From the NCBI GenBank assembly GCA_018336075.1, contig JAGXRB010000205.1:1-36644 (forward strand): DNA of 36,644 nt, given 5' to 3'. Below the pieces are notes generated by a model. The model ran no database searches. It saw only the letters and a program-made list of their open reading frames with translations, and was not told the origin of the DNA. Every line of letters begins with the position of its first letter. The first letter of the stretch is position 1. This stretch comes from Bacteroidota bacterium (GTDB lineage Bacteria > Bacteroidota > Bacteroidia > Bacteroidales > F082). Positions 1-8,105 of the stretch are shown one piece after another. Position numbers and translations under genes: made by a program.

Positions 1-1
1 C

Positions 2-262
2 CTGACCGACATGGAATCGGGTTACAAATTGTTTCGGAGGGATATTATTCAGTCGATATTGCTGAAGGAAAACAGGTTTGGTTTTGAACCTGAGGTGACT
101 GCCAAAATTGCCCGTTTTAAAGATATCCGCATCTACGAAGTAGGTATTTCCTATTATGGACGCACTTATGCTGAAGGCAAAAAGATCAACTGGCAAGATG
201 GATTCAGAGCCATTTGGTGTATCCTAAAGTACAATCTTTTTGATAGAAAGTATCTGAAATAG
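2..262 (+). CDS. Family 2 glycosyltransferase, 3' end only
   Basis: Only the last 86 or so codons are present; the reading frame is open to the left edge of the window, so the true start is outside. The visible segment begins [12 protein letters not shown] and continues with F-G-F-E-P-E and a [10 protein letters not shown] motif near the end. This is the typical C-terminal signature of DPM1/polyprenyl-phosphate sugar transferases of GT family 2, which load a sugar on a lipid carrier at the inner face of the cytoplasmic membrane. No C-terminal membrane helices follow, so it resembles the soluble dolichol-phosphate-mannose-synthase type. It converges on the GT-C-like membrane protein to its right, a plausible user of a lipid-linked sugar donor. 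The family call is firm; the sugar is unknown. Confidence 0.8.
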   Translation: MTDMESGYKLFRRDIIQSILLKENRFGFEPEVTAKIARFKDIRIYEVGISYYGRTYAEGKKINWQDGFRAIWCILKYNLFDRKYLK

Positions 263-309
263 AAGTGTCTTTTTTCGATAAATTTCAATTCTGAAAACTG
301 TTCCTGAAC

Positions 310-2151
310 CTAATCAAAAACAGGTTTAAGAATATCAACTGTTACTTCGTCAATATAAACAGGATGTTCACCGCGATGCCAGATTGTTACACGAAATGGA
401 TCTTCGGCTTTGCGCACCTCAGGCGTCAGGTATAAAAATTCAACTTCACTCCATTTATTTAATTCGACATGCCCGGAATCAATTTTCAGGGTTTTGTAAT
501 AATAGGCATGCCCGTTGTGCATAAAAGTTCCGGTGATGATCGTTTGATTTTCTTCAGGGGAAACAGTCGCAAATATCCGGGCCTTAATTCTGATGATCCC
601 ATATTCTTTTAATGCAAGATCTTTGTAACTTACTTCAAAATAAGGCGAAAATGGCCTCTCAGGTGAAAGGACAACAATATTACCCTTCGCGCCTGCAATC
701 TGATAATTTGCCGGATCCACCCCCTCTTTTTCGAAAGTTTGAACAGTAATGTTTCGCCAACTAAACTTCTTTCCTGATGAAAGTATTTGTTCCGGCGTTT
801 GATTTCGGTCGAGCAAGAGATTTTCGTTGATTTCAGGAGCAATCCATCTTTTAAGAAATATCGCATGATACACCTCTTTTGTCATACGTGAGCTATGGAT
901 AATTCCATGCAGAAACTGCCAGCTCTGAAACTGATTAAATGAGATAAGTAACATCAGCAGCAATAGAAATAAAGCCTTTTTCCAGATTTTTTGGTGTAGC
1001 ATTCTTTCAATTAAAACGCCAAGTGGAATTGACAGAAATACATACATCGGTATCACTGCTCGCTGACTGAAACAATCGGCATACCACCAGCACGACCAAC
1101 TGGCAATGACATAAAATGAAATCAGAAAAAAGATGAAAATGCTGAAAAAGATTTCTTTTCTGCTTTTGAAAAGTGAAATAAAACCAATCAAAGCCAGCGC
1201 CATCAATGGTGTATAGAGTAACCAACCTTTCCTGTAGCTGAAAAGCACCTGCCAGATATACGGACTAAAAAATTCCATGCCTTCTCCGGCATTGCCACCA
1301 TAACTATTGTAGAGAAATTTTCCTGTAAGTAATTTATAATAAATCAACTGAAACAAGCCAAAGAATAAAATCAGAAATCCTGTAAGAAGCACGTCTTTCC
1401 ATCTGAGCCAATAGAGTTTAATTTTTTCAATCAAACTGCGTTTGTCATAAATATTCCATAACAATGGAATGCCTGCAACAAGGATTTCTGTCGGACGACT
1501 CAATGCTGACAGGCCAATGAGAATGCCTAATCCGGCGGCATATTTTAAAGAAGGCTTTTCGTGCCAACGTATCGTAAACCATAAAATCAATGAAAAAAGA
1601 AAAAAGAGGTAGTTGTGCGACATGAGACCCTGTCCGTGATAAACGGTGAGAACCATATAATTTGTACCAAAAACTATTCCCACCAATAAGATCGAGACGA
1701 CAACAGGATTAAAAAAACTGCGCATCGCTTTTCTGAAATAAATCAATCCGATCACAGTATAAATGAAACTTCCATACAGAAGACTCATTTGGTAAGGGTA
1801 AGAAAAACCATCGGCCTCATAGCTGCCTGCAAGTGCCCAAATATGTCCGATAACAAACCAGGGCAAATACAAAACTGCCATTCCCATTGGATATTTCATT
1901 ACATAATAGCCTTCGGGTCGTGGAAGTGCCTGATAAAAGGTGGAAGTATTCTGGTATTTGGCGATGATATCCTGAACGACAGAAAAATCTTTCAGTCCAA
2001 GGTCATTGTAGATAAAGGTAAACGGAAGATACAGATAATAGCCGAAAATATCCCAGGAAATCAGCAGGCGAGGGGTATGCGAAAACACGATGTAAGCAAG
2101 GAGAATGAGCGAAACAAAAAGCGTATAATGGGAGCTATCAGGTTTTTTCAT
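310..2151 (-). CDS. GT-C-type polytopic membrane glycosyltransferase with C-terminal beta domain
   Basis: A 613-residue protein with about 11-12 predicted membrane helices over residues 10-430 and a soluble C-terminal region (about 435-613) rich in alternating polar/hydrophobic strands, which looks like a beta-sandwich. The first periplasmic loop carries an acidic residue (D34 in I-S-W-D-I-F-G-Y-Y), the position where GT-C enzymes (ArnT/PMT/GT39-like) hold the catalytic Asp. Such enzymes transfer sugars from polyprenyl-phosphate carriers to glycans or proteins outside the cytoplasmic membrane. It is the last gene of a leftward set: MBOAT acyltransferase, SGNH protein, then this gene 41 bp later. 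The substrate cannot be read from the sequence. The terminal beta domain could bind carbohydrate, which is inference. Confidence 0.65.
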   Translation of the reverse strand: MKKPDSSHYTLFVSLILLAYIVFSHTPRLLISWDIFGYYLYLPFTFIYNDLGLKDFSVVQDIIAKYQNTSTFYQALPRPEGYYVMKYPMGMAVLYLPWFVIGHIWALAGSYEADGFSYPYQMSLLYGSFIYTVIGLIYFRKAMRSFFNPVVVSILLVGIVFGTNYMVLTVYHGQGLMSHNYLFFLFSLILWFTIRWHEKPSLKYAAGLGILIGLSALSRPTEILVAGIPLLWNIYDKRSLIEKIKLYWLRWKDVLLTGFLILFFGLFQLIYYKLLTGKFLYNSYGGNAGEGMEFFSPYIWQVLFSYRKGWLLYTPLMALALIGFISLFKSRKEIFFSIFIFFLISFYVIASWSCWWYADCFSQRAVIPMYVFLSIPLGVLIERMLHQKIWKKALFLLLLMLLISFNQFQSWQFLHGIIHSSRMTKEVYHAIFLKRWIAPEINENLLLDRNQTPEQILSSGKKFSWRNITVQTFEKEGVDPANYQIAGAKGNIVVLSPERPFSPYFEVSYKDLALKEYGIIRIKARIFATVSPEENQTIITGTFMHNGHAYYYKTLKIDSGHVELNKWSEVEFLYLTPEVRKAEDPFRVTIWHRGEHPVYIDEVTVDILKPVFD

Positions 2152-2192
2152 AGATCCGTAAAGGATTGAATTGGTGGTAAAAATAGTAAATT

Positions 2193-3500
2193 TTAGTTCT
2201 GATTGCGATTATTATCAAAAACCCACATTGCATCAAGCCAAAGCATCTCTTCAACGCTGATTTTTCTTTTGTCAGCCTTCTCTTTGATCATTTCCATATA
2301 GGATTCACTCGATTTGATGCGGCTTAAAATCGCATTGATTTCCTTAAGATCGCTTTCGCTCAAAGCACTGACTTTTTGAATGGCCTCATATAAATCATCG
2401 ATAAATCCAAAACTGAAACGGGACATATTGGCATCCGTCTGAAGCAAGACGATGAAATCAGTACTCAAAACCCTTTGCAAAATATCAACATTTATCTTTT
2501 CAAGTGTAGGTCCGCCATCGCCTGAAATTATTTGTTTGTTGTAGTACCAGAATTCATTTTTTCCGAAAGCCCTGTTGGCGTATCCGCTTCCAAACCATTG
2601 CCAGTAATAGCTGTCGGCAACCATGATTACAGAAGGTTTTGGCATTTCTCCAACAGGCTTGAAAGAAAATTCCGGATAGGGCATTGGATAGTCGTTTGGT
2701 TTGATCAAAATATTCAGTCCTTCCCAAAGATCGCGATCCGGTGATTTAAGTTTGTCGGAAACTTCAATTTTTTCGATCCCAAAATCAATAAACCTGTTTC
2801 CGGATAAATGCTCCATGGTATTGATCAATGAATCAAAAACCAGTCCCATGCCATAATAGCTCCAATGAATACCACATTGAGGATACAAGGCGAAACGGCT
2901 TGTATCTTTCATGGCCAAAAACCATTTATTTCCATTGATGACCGGCACTTCATTCTGTGTCAAAGCGAAATCATAGCTGGAAAAATTCTGAGGAAAGACA
3001 GTATCGGGCTTGTATTTTTCAGGGACAAATTCAGGAAAAAAGCTTGCTTTTCCCGGAGCTAAAACAACGATCAGATGTTTGTTTTGTTTTTGAAGCCAAT
3101 CGGAAACGAATTTTGTTTTTTCAATATCTGCAGCAATCTTTTCGTCGCCAACATAATCAAGACCATAGAGCGCTTTGATGTAGTTTAACTCATATAAATA
3201 GCCGTTGTTTCCTAGCACAACAGCCTGAGCCGATATCATGCCAAAAGCATTCAGTCTGATTTGGTTGAACAAGCGGACCAGATAAGGCCTGAAACCGATA
3301 TGTTGCTCAACATAAGTGTTTAAGCTATCCTGGAAGGAGCCGTTCAAATAGTTTTCAAAACGCCATTGTGGCTTTTCTGCGGTTAAATAGGCACCTTTCA
3401 ACGGATATATTTCTTTGATTTCAAATTGCTGTTGAACGAATGGCAGCAACAACACCACTAAAACCGATGCAAACAAAAGATGTTTGATATAGTGTTTCAT
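2193..3500 (-). CDS. AlgX/AlgJ/DltD-like SGNH-fold protein (polysaccharide O-acetylation partner)
   Basis: A 435-residue protein with one N-terminal anchor helix (residues 7-21), the rest probably periplasmic. It shows the hallmarks of the AlgX/AlgJ family: A-P-G-K-A-S-F-F-P at 148-156, an H-W-S-Y-Y-G block with H212, and an A-D-S-Y-Y-W block with candidate nucleophile S297. These proteins take acyl groups delivered by an MBOAT partner and place them on an extracellular polysaccharide. The ATG follows the TAG of the MBOAT gene directly with no gap (3501/3500), so the two are translationally coupled. In AlgX the catalytic Asp sits two residues before the His (D-x-H); here that position is Gly (G210-I-H212), so the triad is atypical and activity is not assured. 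The family call is good; the substrate is unknown. Confidence 0.75.
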   Translation of the reverse strand: MKHYIKHLLFASVLVVLLLPFVQQQFEIKEIYPLKGAYLTAEKPQWRFENYLNGSFQDSLNTYVEQHIGFRPYLVRLFNQIRLNAFGMISAQAVVLGNNGYLYELNYIKALYGLDYVGDEKIAADIEKTKFVSDWLQKQNKHLIVVLAPGKASFFPEFVPEKYKPDTVFPQNFSSYDFALTQNEVPVINGNKWFLAMKDTSRFALYPQCGIHWSYYGMGLVFDSLINTMEHLSGNRFIDFGIEKIEVSDKLKSPDRDLWEGLNILIKPNDYPMPYPEFSFKPVGEMPKPSVIMVADSYYWQWFGSGYANRAFGKNEFWYYNKQIISGDGGPTLEKINVDILQRVLSTDFIVLLQTDANMSRFSFGFIDDLYEAIQKVSALSESDLKEINAILSRIKSSESYMEMIKEKADKRKISVEEMLWLDAMWVFDNNRNQN

Positions 3501-4919
3501 CTAAAACCTGAAATAAATAAATGGGTTAAAACCTGAAGAAGTAATTGAACCCAGACTGATCACCAAAAAGAAAAGGGAAATCACTGTCATGATAACAAGC
3601 ACCCAAAATCGTTGTTGCTTTCCAAAAAGTTTTGCCTGCCAATGTTCAATAACCGGAAAATAAGCCCAGAAAGAAAAAGCTGCTGCAAATAACATTGTGA
3701 TCCACACTTCGCTGCTGACCAGAATATCTTCTCCTCCGCTAAAGCTGAACATACCTGCGGTATAGTGCCAAACCTGATCCATGCTTTCCGACCGGAAAAG
3801 TACCCAGCCTATAAGTGTTATTATGAACGTAATTAATACACTTGGAAATTTTCCGATTTTTTGATAAAGTTTTAGCAGAAAGAGACGGTCAGCAATAAGG
3901 AAAAAACCATGAAATCCACCCCAGATTACAAAATTCCATGCGGCTCCATGCCAGAAACCCGAAATGAGAAACACCAGCCAAAGATTGAAATACATTCTTT
4001 TTAAAGTGACCCTGTTGCCTCCAAGCGGAATATAAAGATAATCGCGCATCCATCGACCCAGTGTCATATGCCATCTGCGCCAGAATTCCGATATATTTTG
4101 TGAAATGTATGGATTATTGAAATTTTCAGGAAAATCGAAACCAATCATTCTGCCCAGACCGATGGCCATATCAGAATAGCCGGCAAAGTCGTAATAAATC
4201 TGGAATGCATAGGCAAGGATTCCAATCCATAATACGGCTGTTGAAAGCATGGCAGGATCGGCAGCGAAAACGCTGTCAGCATAAGCTCCAAGCGGATTTG
4301 CTATCATCACTTTTTTGGCCAGACCCAAAGCAAAACGGAAAAATCCTGTCAAACGATTATCAGCGGTTTCGTTGCTGCGTCTGTCGGTGAGCTGCGATGC
4401 AATTTCGTTGAAGCGCACGATAGGCCCTGCAATTAATTGAGGGAACATAAGAATGTAGAGTGCCAGGTCTGTTACTTTTTTCAAAGGTGGATGCACGCCG
4501 CGATGCACATCGACCGCATATGTCATTTTTTGAAAAGTAAAGAAAGAAATACCTATCGGAAGTGCCACATGTGTCCATTTTGCAGGTTCACTTCCAAGTT
4601 GTTGCAGTAAAAGATCGATGTTTTCAACGAAAAAATTGGCATACTTAAAGTAAAGCAGCATTCCCACATTCAGGGCTATACTTGCTCCGGTAAGCCAGCG
4701 TTTGGTGTTGCCGGTTTTGGTATACATTACCTTTACAAGATAGAAATCGGCAATGATACTGAGTACGACAATGAAAATAAAATCCGGCGCTCCCCAGGCG
4801 TAAAACAAAAGACTTGCAGCAAGAGCCACATAGTTTTTGAGAAAGCGGGGCGTTGCATAGTATAAAAGCAAAAATGCCGGCAGAAAATACAACAGAAACA
4901 AGCTGCTACTGAAAACCAT
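3501..4919 (-). CDS. MBOAT-family membrane-bound O-acyltransferase (AlgI-like)
   Basis: A 472-residue polytopic membrane protein of normal AlgI/DltB length. Recognisable family blocks are F-K-Y-A-N-F-F, P-I-G-I-S-F-F-T-F-Q, M-F-P-Q-L-I-A-G-P-I-V-R, the E-F-W-R-R-W-H-M-T-L-G-R-W segment, and G-F-W-H-G-A-A-W-N-F with the conserved membrane His at 324, plus a second His at 337 in G-G-F-H-G. AlgI-type enzymes move acetyl groups from cytoplasmic acyl-CoA across the membrane to a periplasmic SGNH partner, encoded immediately downstream. A TAAATTTG box at 4946-4953 on the same strand lies about 27 bp ahead of the ATG and fits a Bacteroidota -7 element. First gene of a three-gene leftward operon, probably for surface glycan acylation. 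Confidence 0.9.
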   Translation of the reverse strand: MVFSSSLFLLYFLPAFLLLYYATPRFLKNYVALAASLLFYAWGAPDFIFIVVLSIIADFYLVKVMYTKTGNTKRWLTGASIALNVGMLLYFKYANFFVENIDLLLQQLGSEPAKWTHVALPIGISFFTFQKMTYAVDVHRGVHPPLKKVTDLALYILMFPQLIAGPIVRFNEIASQLTDRRSNETADNRLTGFFRFALGLAKKVMIANPLGAYADSVFAADPAMLSTAVLWIGILAYAFQIYYDFAGYSDMAIGLGRMIGFDFPENFNNPYISQNISEFWRRWHMTLGRWMRDYLYIPLGGNRVTLKRMYFNLWLVFLISGFWHGAAWNFVIWGGFHGFFLIADRLFLLKLYQKIGKFPSVLITFIITLIGWVLFRSESMDQVWHYTAGMFSFSGGEDILVSSEVWITMLFAAAFSFWAYFPVIEHWQAKLFGKQQRFWVLVIMTVISLFFLVISLGSITSSGFNPFIYFRF

Positions 4920-4945
4920 AAATTTCAGTTTTTGGTTAAAAAAGG

Positions 4946-4953
4946 CAAATTTA
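4946..4953 (-). promoter_or_regulatory. Candidate -7 element (TAAATTTG) for the MBOAT operon
   Basis: On the minus strand the box reads TAAATTTG, a perfect match to the TAnnTTTG -7 consensus of Bacteroidota sigma-70 promoters, 27 bp before the MBOAT start codon. No TTTG -33 element stands at the usual 19-21 bp spacing, so the call rests on the -7 box and its position. Confidence 0.4.
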
Positions 4954-5059
4954 GAAGTTAAATTCAGACAGACTGAGCCTTGGCTGCTTTTTTTCTGTTA
5001 TTTGTAAATTATATATTTTCTGACCTCAATGATCAACTACTGAGAAAATAAGGAAATTT

Positions 5060-5635
5060 TTAAAACATTTCCGGAAACTTGCTTTCGTTGACCAGTTGCA
5101 ATGCATACATGATAAGGTCGAAAACAAACAGAAAGCCTCCCTGCAAAATAATTGAACGTCCGAAACCTTTCAACCTTTCAGGTTTTTTTATCGGTTTGCC
5201 AGCGTGTTTCAATAAATACAAACCAATGATAATGTAGATGATATCAAGGCCTGCATTGATGATGAACAGGTTTTTTGTTTTGAGATGCTGCCCGAGCGCT
5301 TCTGTAAAATTATAAGCAGAAGGGTCAGAAGCTGTGAACTGAAATAAGGCGTAGCCTGCGATTGCAAGATTCACAATATTCCAGAAAAAGTTCATTTGAT
5401 GGAAGTACATTTCAGCACCCTTTTTTCTTTTCCAACCAAAAATGCCGATTACAATATTCGCAATTGCCCAGGCGGCAAGCACAAACATGCCACTTTGGTT
5501 TGTAGAAGTGCTCAGTTCAAAAAATGCTTCAGAATTATCAGCTATTGCTAAGTCTGAGATAAATAGAAGAATCAGCGTAAAAAGAAAAGTAAGACAGCAG
5601 GTATTTTTAGGTGAAAAAAAACTTCTGTGAGGCAT
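5060..5635 (-). CDS. Conserved hypothetical four-helix membrane protein (possibly DUF6992-like)
   Basis: 191 residues. The N-terminus looks like a signal peptide or anchor (hydrophobic residues 13-30, ending ...D-L-A-I-A-D), followed by helices at about 49-64, 82-102, 124-142 and 163-180. A central block K-G-A-E-M-Y-F-H-Q-M-N-F-F-W-N is distinctive; as I recall it, it is typical of a Bacteroidota domain of unknown function. The gene lies 60 bp downstream of the nucleoside phosphorylase on the same strand and 140 bp upstream of the MBOAT operon, which has its own candidate promoter, so it may be the distal gene of the phosphorylase transcript. No catalytic motif is visible and no function should be assigned. 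Confidence 0.6.
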   Translation of the reverse strand: MPHRSFFSPKNTCCLTFLFTLILLFISDLAIADNSEAFFELSTSTNQSGMFVLAAWAIANIVIGIFGWKRKKGAEMYFHQMNFFWNIVNLAIAGYALFQFTASDPSAYNFTEALGQHLKTKNLFIINAGLDIIYIIIGLYLLKHAGKPIKKPERLKGFGRSIILQGGFLFVFDLIMYALQLVNESKFPEMF

Positions 5636-5695
5636 AGCAAAAAGTCAATGGATTAAAGTGAATGTTTTGTATGGACTTTCAAAAAGCTTTCATTA

Positions 5696-6577
5696 TCAAT
5701 CAACTATCCGGTCCAGGGTGTTTTTGATCAGTTTTTCCATAAACGGATGATAGTTTCCTGAAAATTTCTCAGTAACCCTGTTGGCAATTATCACACAAAT
5801 GGTGAGGGCATCGTGACCTAACATACTGCTTAAGCCGTATAATGCGGAGGATTCCATTTCAAAATTGGTGATTTTCCGTCCCTCATATTCAAAAGACTCA
5901 ATCTTGCTGTTCATTTTTGCATCAGAAAGATCCAGACGAAGCACCCTTCCCTGAGGACCATAAAAACCGGGCGATGTCGCAGTAACTCCTTTTTGATAAT
6001 CAAACGCAAGTTTTTTGATCAATGCTTCGGTACCCTTCACCACATAAGGCGATGGCAATAATTGGTTCCAGTCCATATACTTTTTGAAGGCTTCAGTCAT
6101 TGGTTGATCGATATGCTTTTCGCTGCCGGAATAAAAATGTAATAAACCATCAAGACCCAGGGCGTGTGTGCTTGCAATAAAACTTTCACCAACCGGAATC
6201 TCAGGCTGGAGTGCTCCGGAAGTACCCAGTCTGATTAAAGTTAAGCGGGTGTGCTGCTCCTTCTGTTTCCTTGTTTTCAGATCAATATTGACCAATGCGT
6301 CCAGTTCGTTGATGACGATATCAATATTGTCGGTGCCCATACCGGTAGAAAGTGCCGTTATTCTTTTTCCTTTGTACCATCCGGTATGTGTAACAATTTC
6401 TCTGTTAGCGACTTCATGTTCTATGGTGTCGAAAAAGGAAGATATTTTTTTTACACGGTTTGGATCACCTACCAAAAGTATTGTGTCGGCAATTTGCTCT
6501 GGAAGTAAACGAAGATGATAAATGGTACCGTCAGGGTTCAATGGAAGTTGGGAGGCGGGAATAATGGTACTGTTCAT
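5696..6577 (-). CDS. Nucleoside phosphorylase (uridine phosphorylase-like, PNP/UDP family 1)
   Basis: 293 residues from the chosen ATG at 6577. The reading frame stays open to 6676, but the M-N-S-T-I-I-P start is preferred because the extra 33 residues look unlike the family and a perfect -7 box (TACCTTTG, 6617-6624) lies inside that extension. Family motifs visible are L-V-G-D-P-N-R-V (phosphate/ribose binding), G-M-G-T-D-N, R-L-G-T-S-G-A-L-Q and the nucleoside-binding block N-F-E-M-E-S-S-A-L-Y-G. The enzyme splits pyrimidine (or purine) nucleosides with phosphate to give the base and ribose-1-phosphate in cytoplasmic salvage. The divergent neighbour is cinA. Base specificity cannot be settled from sequence alone; the overall pattern favours uridine. 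Confidence 0.88.
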   Translation of the reverse strand: MNSTIIPASQLPLNPDGTIYHLRLLPEQIADTILLVGDPNRVKKISSFFDTIEHEVANREIVTHTGWYKGKRITALSTGMGTDNIDIVINELDALVNIDLKTRKQKEQHTRLTLIRLGTSGALQPEIPVGESFIASTHALGLDGLLHFYSGSEKHIDQPMTEAFKKYMDWNQLLPSPYVVKGTEALIKKLAFDYQKGVTATSPGFYGPQGRVLRLDLSDAKMNSKIESFEYEGRKITNFEMESSALYGLSSMLGHDALTICVIIANRVTEKFSGNYHPFMEKLIKNTLDRIVD

Positions 6578-6608
6578 AAGAAAAACAAATTTGCACTGTT
6601 GAATTGAA

Positions 6609-6624
6609 TAATTTTGCAAAGGTA
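6609..6624. promoter_or_regulatory. Back-to-back divergent -7 boxes between the phosphorylase gene and cinA
   Basis: 6617-6624 reads TACCTTTG on the minus strand and sits 39 bp before the phosphorylase ATG. Directly adjoining it, 6609-6616 reads TAATTTTG on the plus strand, facing cinA. Both fit TAnnTTTG. The minus-strand box is convincing by position; the plus-strand one would give cinA a leader of more than 120 nt and is less certain. Confidence 0.4.
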
Positions 6625-6747
6625 AGAACAAAAGCCTTGCCATTGAATGATAAGCCTTGACTGCAATTGCTTTCAAGGATTTTTATGCGAAGGAAAAAAT
6701 AACAATAAGATTTTTCGATTGTTAAAGTGATACAAAAAAGATACAAC

Positions 6748-8004
6748 ATGGGTAGTTTAAAAAGGGAAGTTGGAGCGGCTGAAATTATTTCTATTGGAGA
6801 TGAATTGCTGATCGGACAAGTAATCAACAGCAATGCTTCCTGGATGGGTGAGCAGCTTTTTTTAAGTGGTATTCCGTTGCGAAGGGTAACAACCATCGGC
6901 GACAATGAGCAAGATTTGCATGAAGCAATTAATGCAGCTATTGAAAGGGTGCAATTTGTATTTTTAACAGGAGGTCTCGGACCAACAAGCGATGATATAA
7001 CTAAACCTTCTTTATGCAATTATTTCAAAGTGCAGCTGGAATTTAACACTGAAGCTTTTCAGCAGGTGGAGGCGCTTTTTGCCCGCCGTGGAATGCCTGT
7101 CACAGAACGAAACCGACTTCAGGCAATGTTGCCGGAAAATTGCAGGCCTGTGCAAAATTTAAATGGAACGGCACCCGGAATGTGGTTTGAACACGAAGGT
7201 GCTGTTATTGTTTCCATGCCCGGCGTGCCTTTTGAGATGAAACCAATGTTGACAGAACAGGTGATTCCAGCCATAAAAAGACGTTTTCAGACCTCAAACT
7301 TTTTCTTTAAAACAGTCATGACGACTGGTGTTGGCGAATCATTTCTTGCCGACCGCATCAAGGATTGGGAAAACAATCTGCCGATGGGATTCAAGCTTGC
7401 TTATCTGCCACAGCCTGGTTTGGTCAGGTTGCGGCTGGGTGGCGAAGGTGCCGATGGACAAAGTGTTTTGCAAACATTAAACCGCCTTGTTGATGACCTT
7501 ACTTCTTTGTTGCCCGAGTATATTTATGGATATGACAATCAGGCATTGGAAGTGGTGGTCGGTCAAAAACTGAAAGATCAACTCAAAACTGTTGCAACCG
7601 CTGAAAGCTGTACCGGTGGCTACATTGCTCATTTGCTGACCAGCATTCCCGGAAGTTCTGCATGGTTCAAAGGCGCAATTGTAGCTTATTCAAATGAAAT
7701 AAAAACAGGCATGTTAGGCGTTCCGGTTTCTGAGATTGATTTGCATGGAGCAGTAAGCGCACAAGTTGCAGAGGCGATGGCTACAGGATTGCTGGAACGT
7801 TTTGGTACTGATTATGCGCTGGCAGTCACCGGCATCGCTGGTCCTGATGGTGGCACAGCCGAGAAACCTGTTGGAACAGTTTGGATTGCCGTGGCTGATA
7901 CTTCAGGTGTTTTTTCACAACGGTTTCAGCTTGGTGAGCAGCGCGACCGCAATATTCGCCGCTCTGCATTGTCGGCATTGAATATGCTACGGTTGAAAAT
8001 CTAA
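6748..8004 (+). CDS. cinA: CinA family protein: MoCF-like domain plus nicotinamide-nucleotide amidase
   Basis: 418 residues from ATG 6748; a GTG seven codons upstream is possible but less likely. The N-terminal half is a molybdopterin-binding-like (COG1058) domain, with I-S-I-G-D-E-L-L-I-G-Q near the start and T-G-G-L-G-P-T-S-D-D at 74-83, a motif tied to ADP-ribose/NMN-related pyrophosphatase activity. The C-terminal half is the PncC domain, with A-E-S-C-T-G-G (catalytic Ser about 287) and T-G-I-A-G-P-D-G-G. PncC deamidates nicotinamide mononucleotide to nicotinate mononucleotide in the NAD salvage cycle. Full two-domain length is normal. The gene ends at a hairpin shared with the convergent fabD. 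Older annotations call it competence/damage inducible, which says little about its role here. Confidence 0.95.
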   Translation: MGSLKREVGAAEIISIGDELLIGQVINSNASWMGEQLFLSGIPLRRVTTIGDNEQDLHEAINAAIERVQFVFLTGGLGPTSDDITKPSLCNYFKVQLEFNTEAFQQVEALFARRGMPVTERNRLQAMLPENCRPVQNLNGTAPGMWFEHEGAVIVSMPGVPFEMKPMLTEQVIPAIKRRFQTSNFFFKTVMTTGVGESFLADRIKDWENNLPMGFKLAYLPQPGLVRLRLGGEGADGQSVLQTLNRLVDDLTSLLPEYIYGYDNQALEVVVGQKLKDQLKTVATAESCTGGYIAHLLTSIPGSSAWFKGAIVAYSNEIKTGMLGVPVSEIDLHGAVSAQVAEAMATGLLERFGTDYALAVTGIAGPDGGTAEKPVGTVWIAVADTSGVFSQRFQLGEQRDRNIRRSALSALNMLRLKI

Positions 8005-8052
8005 ATGAATTTCTTATTCCTTATAAAGGAAATGAATTTTTACAAAATCAAA

Positions 8053-8087
8053 AAAAAAGCTGCCTGAAATCAGACAGCTTTTTTTTA
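8053..8087. terminator. Bidirectional rho-independent terminator between cinA and fabD
   Basis: AGCTG, an unpaired C/A, CTG, loop AAAT, then the complementary arms, flanked by a run of eight A on the left and of eight T on the right. The tract on each side lets it stop transcription from both strands, which fits two convergent genes ending at 8004 (plus) and 8106 (minus). Confidence 0.85.
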
Positions 8088-8105
8088 ATTTTCGTGTTAA
8101 GAGCT

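Noticed and set aside
6531-7019. 162-codon minus-strand frame across the start of cinA
   Set aside because: It lies antisense to the conserved N-terminal domain of CinA and overlaps the phosphorylase start; a shadow.
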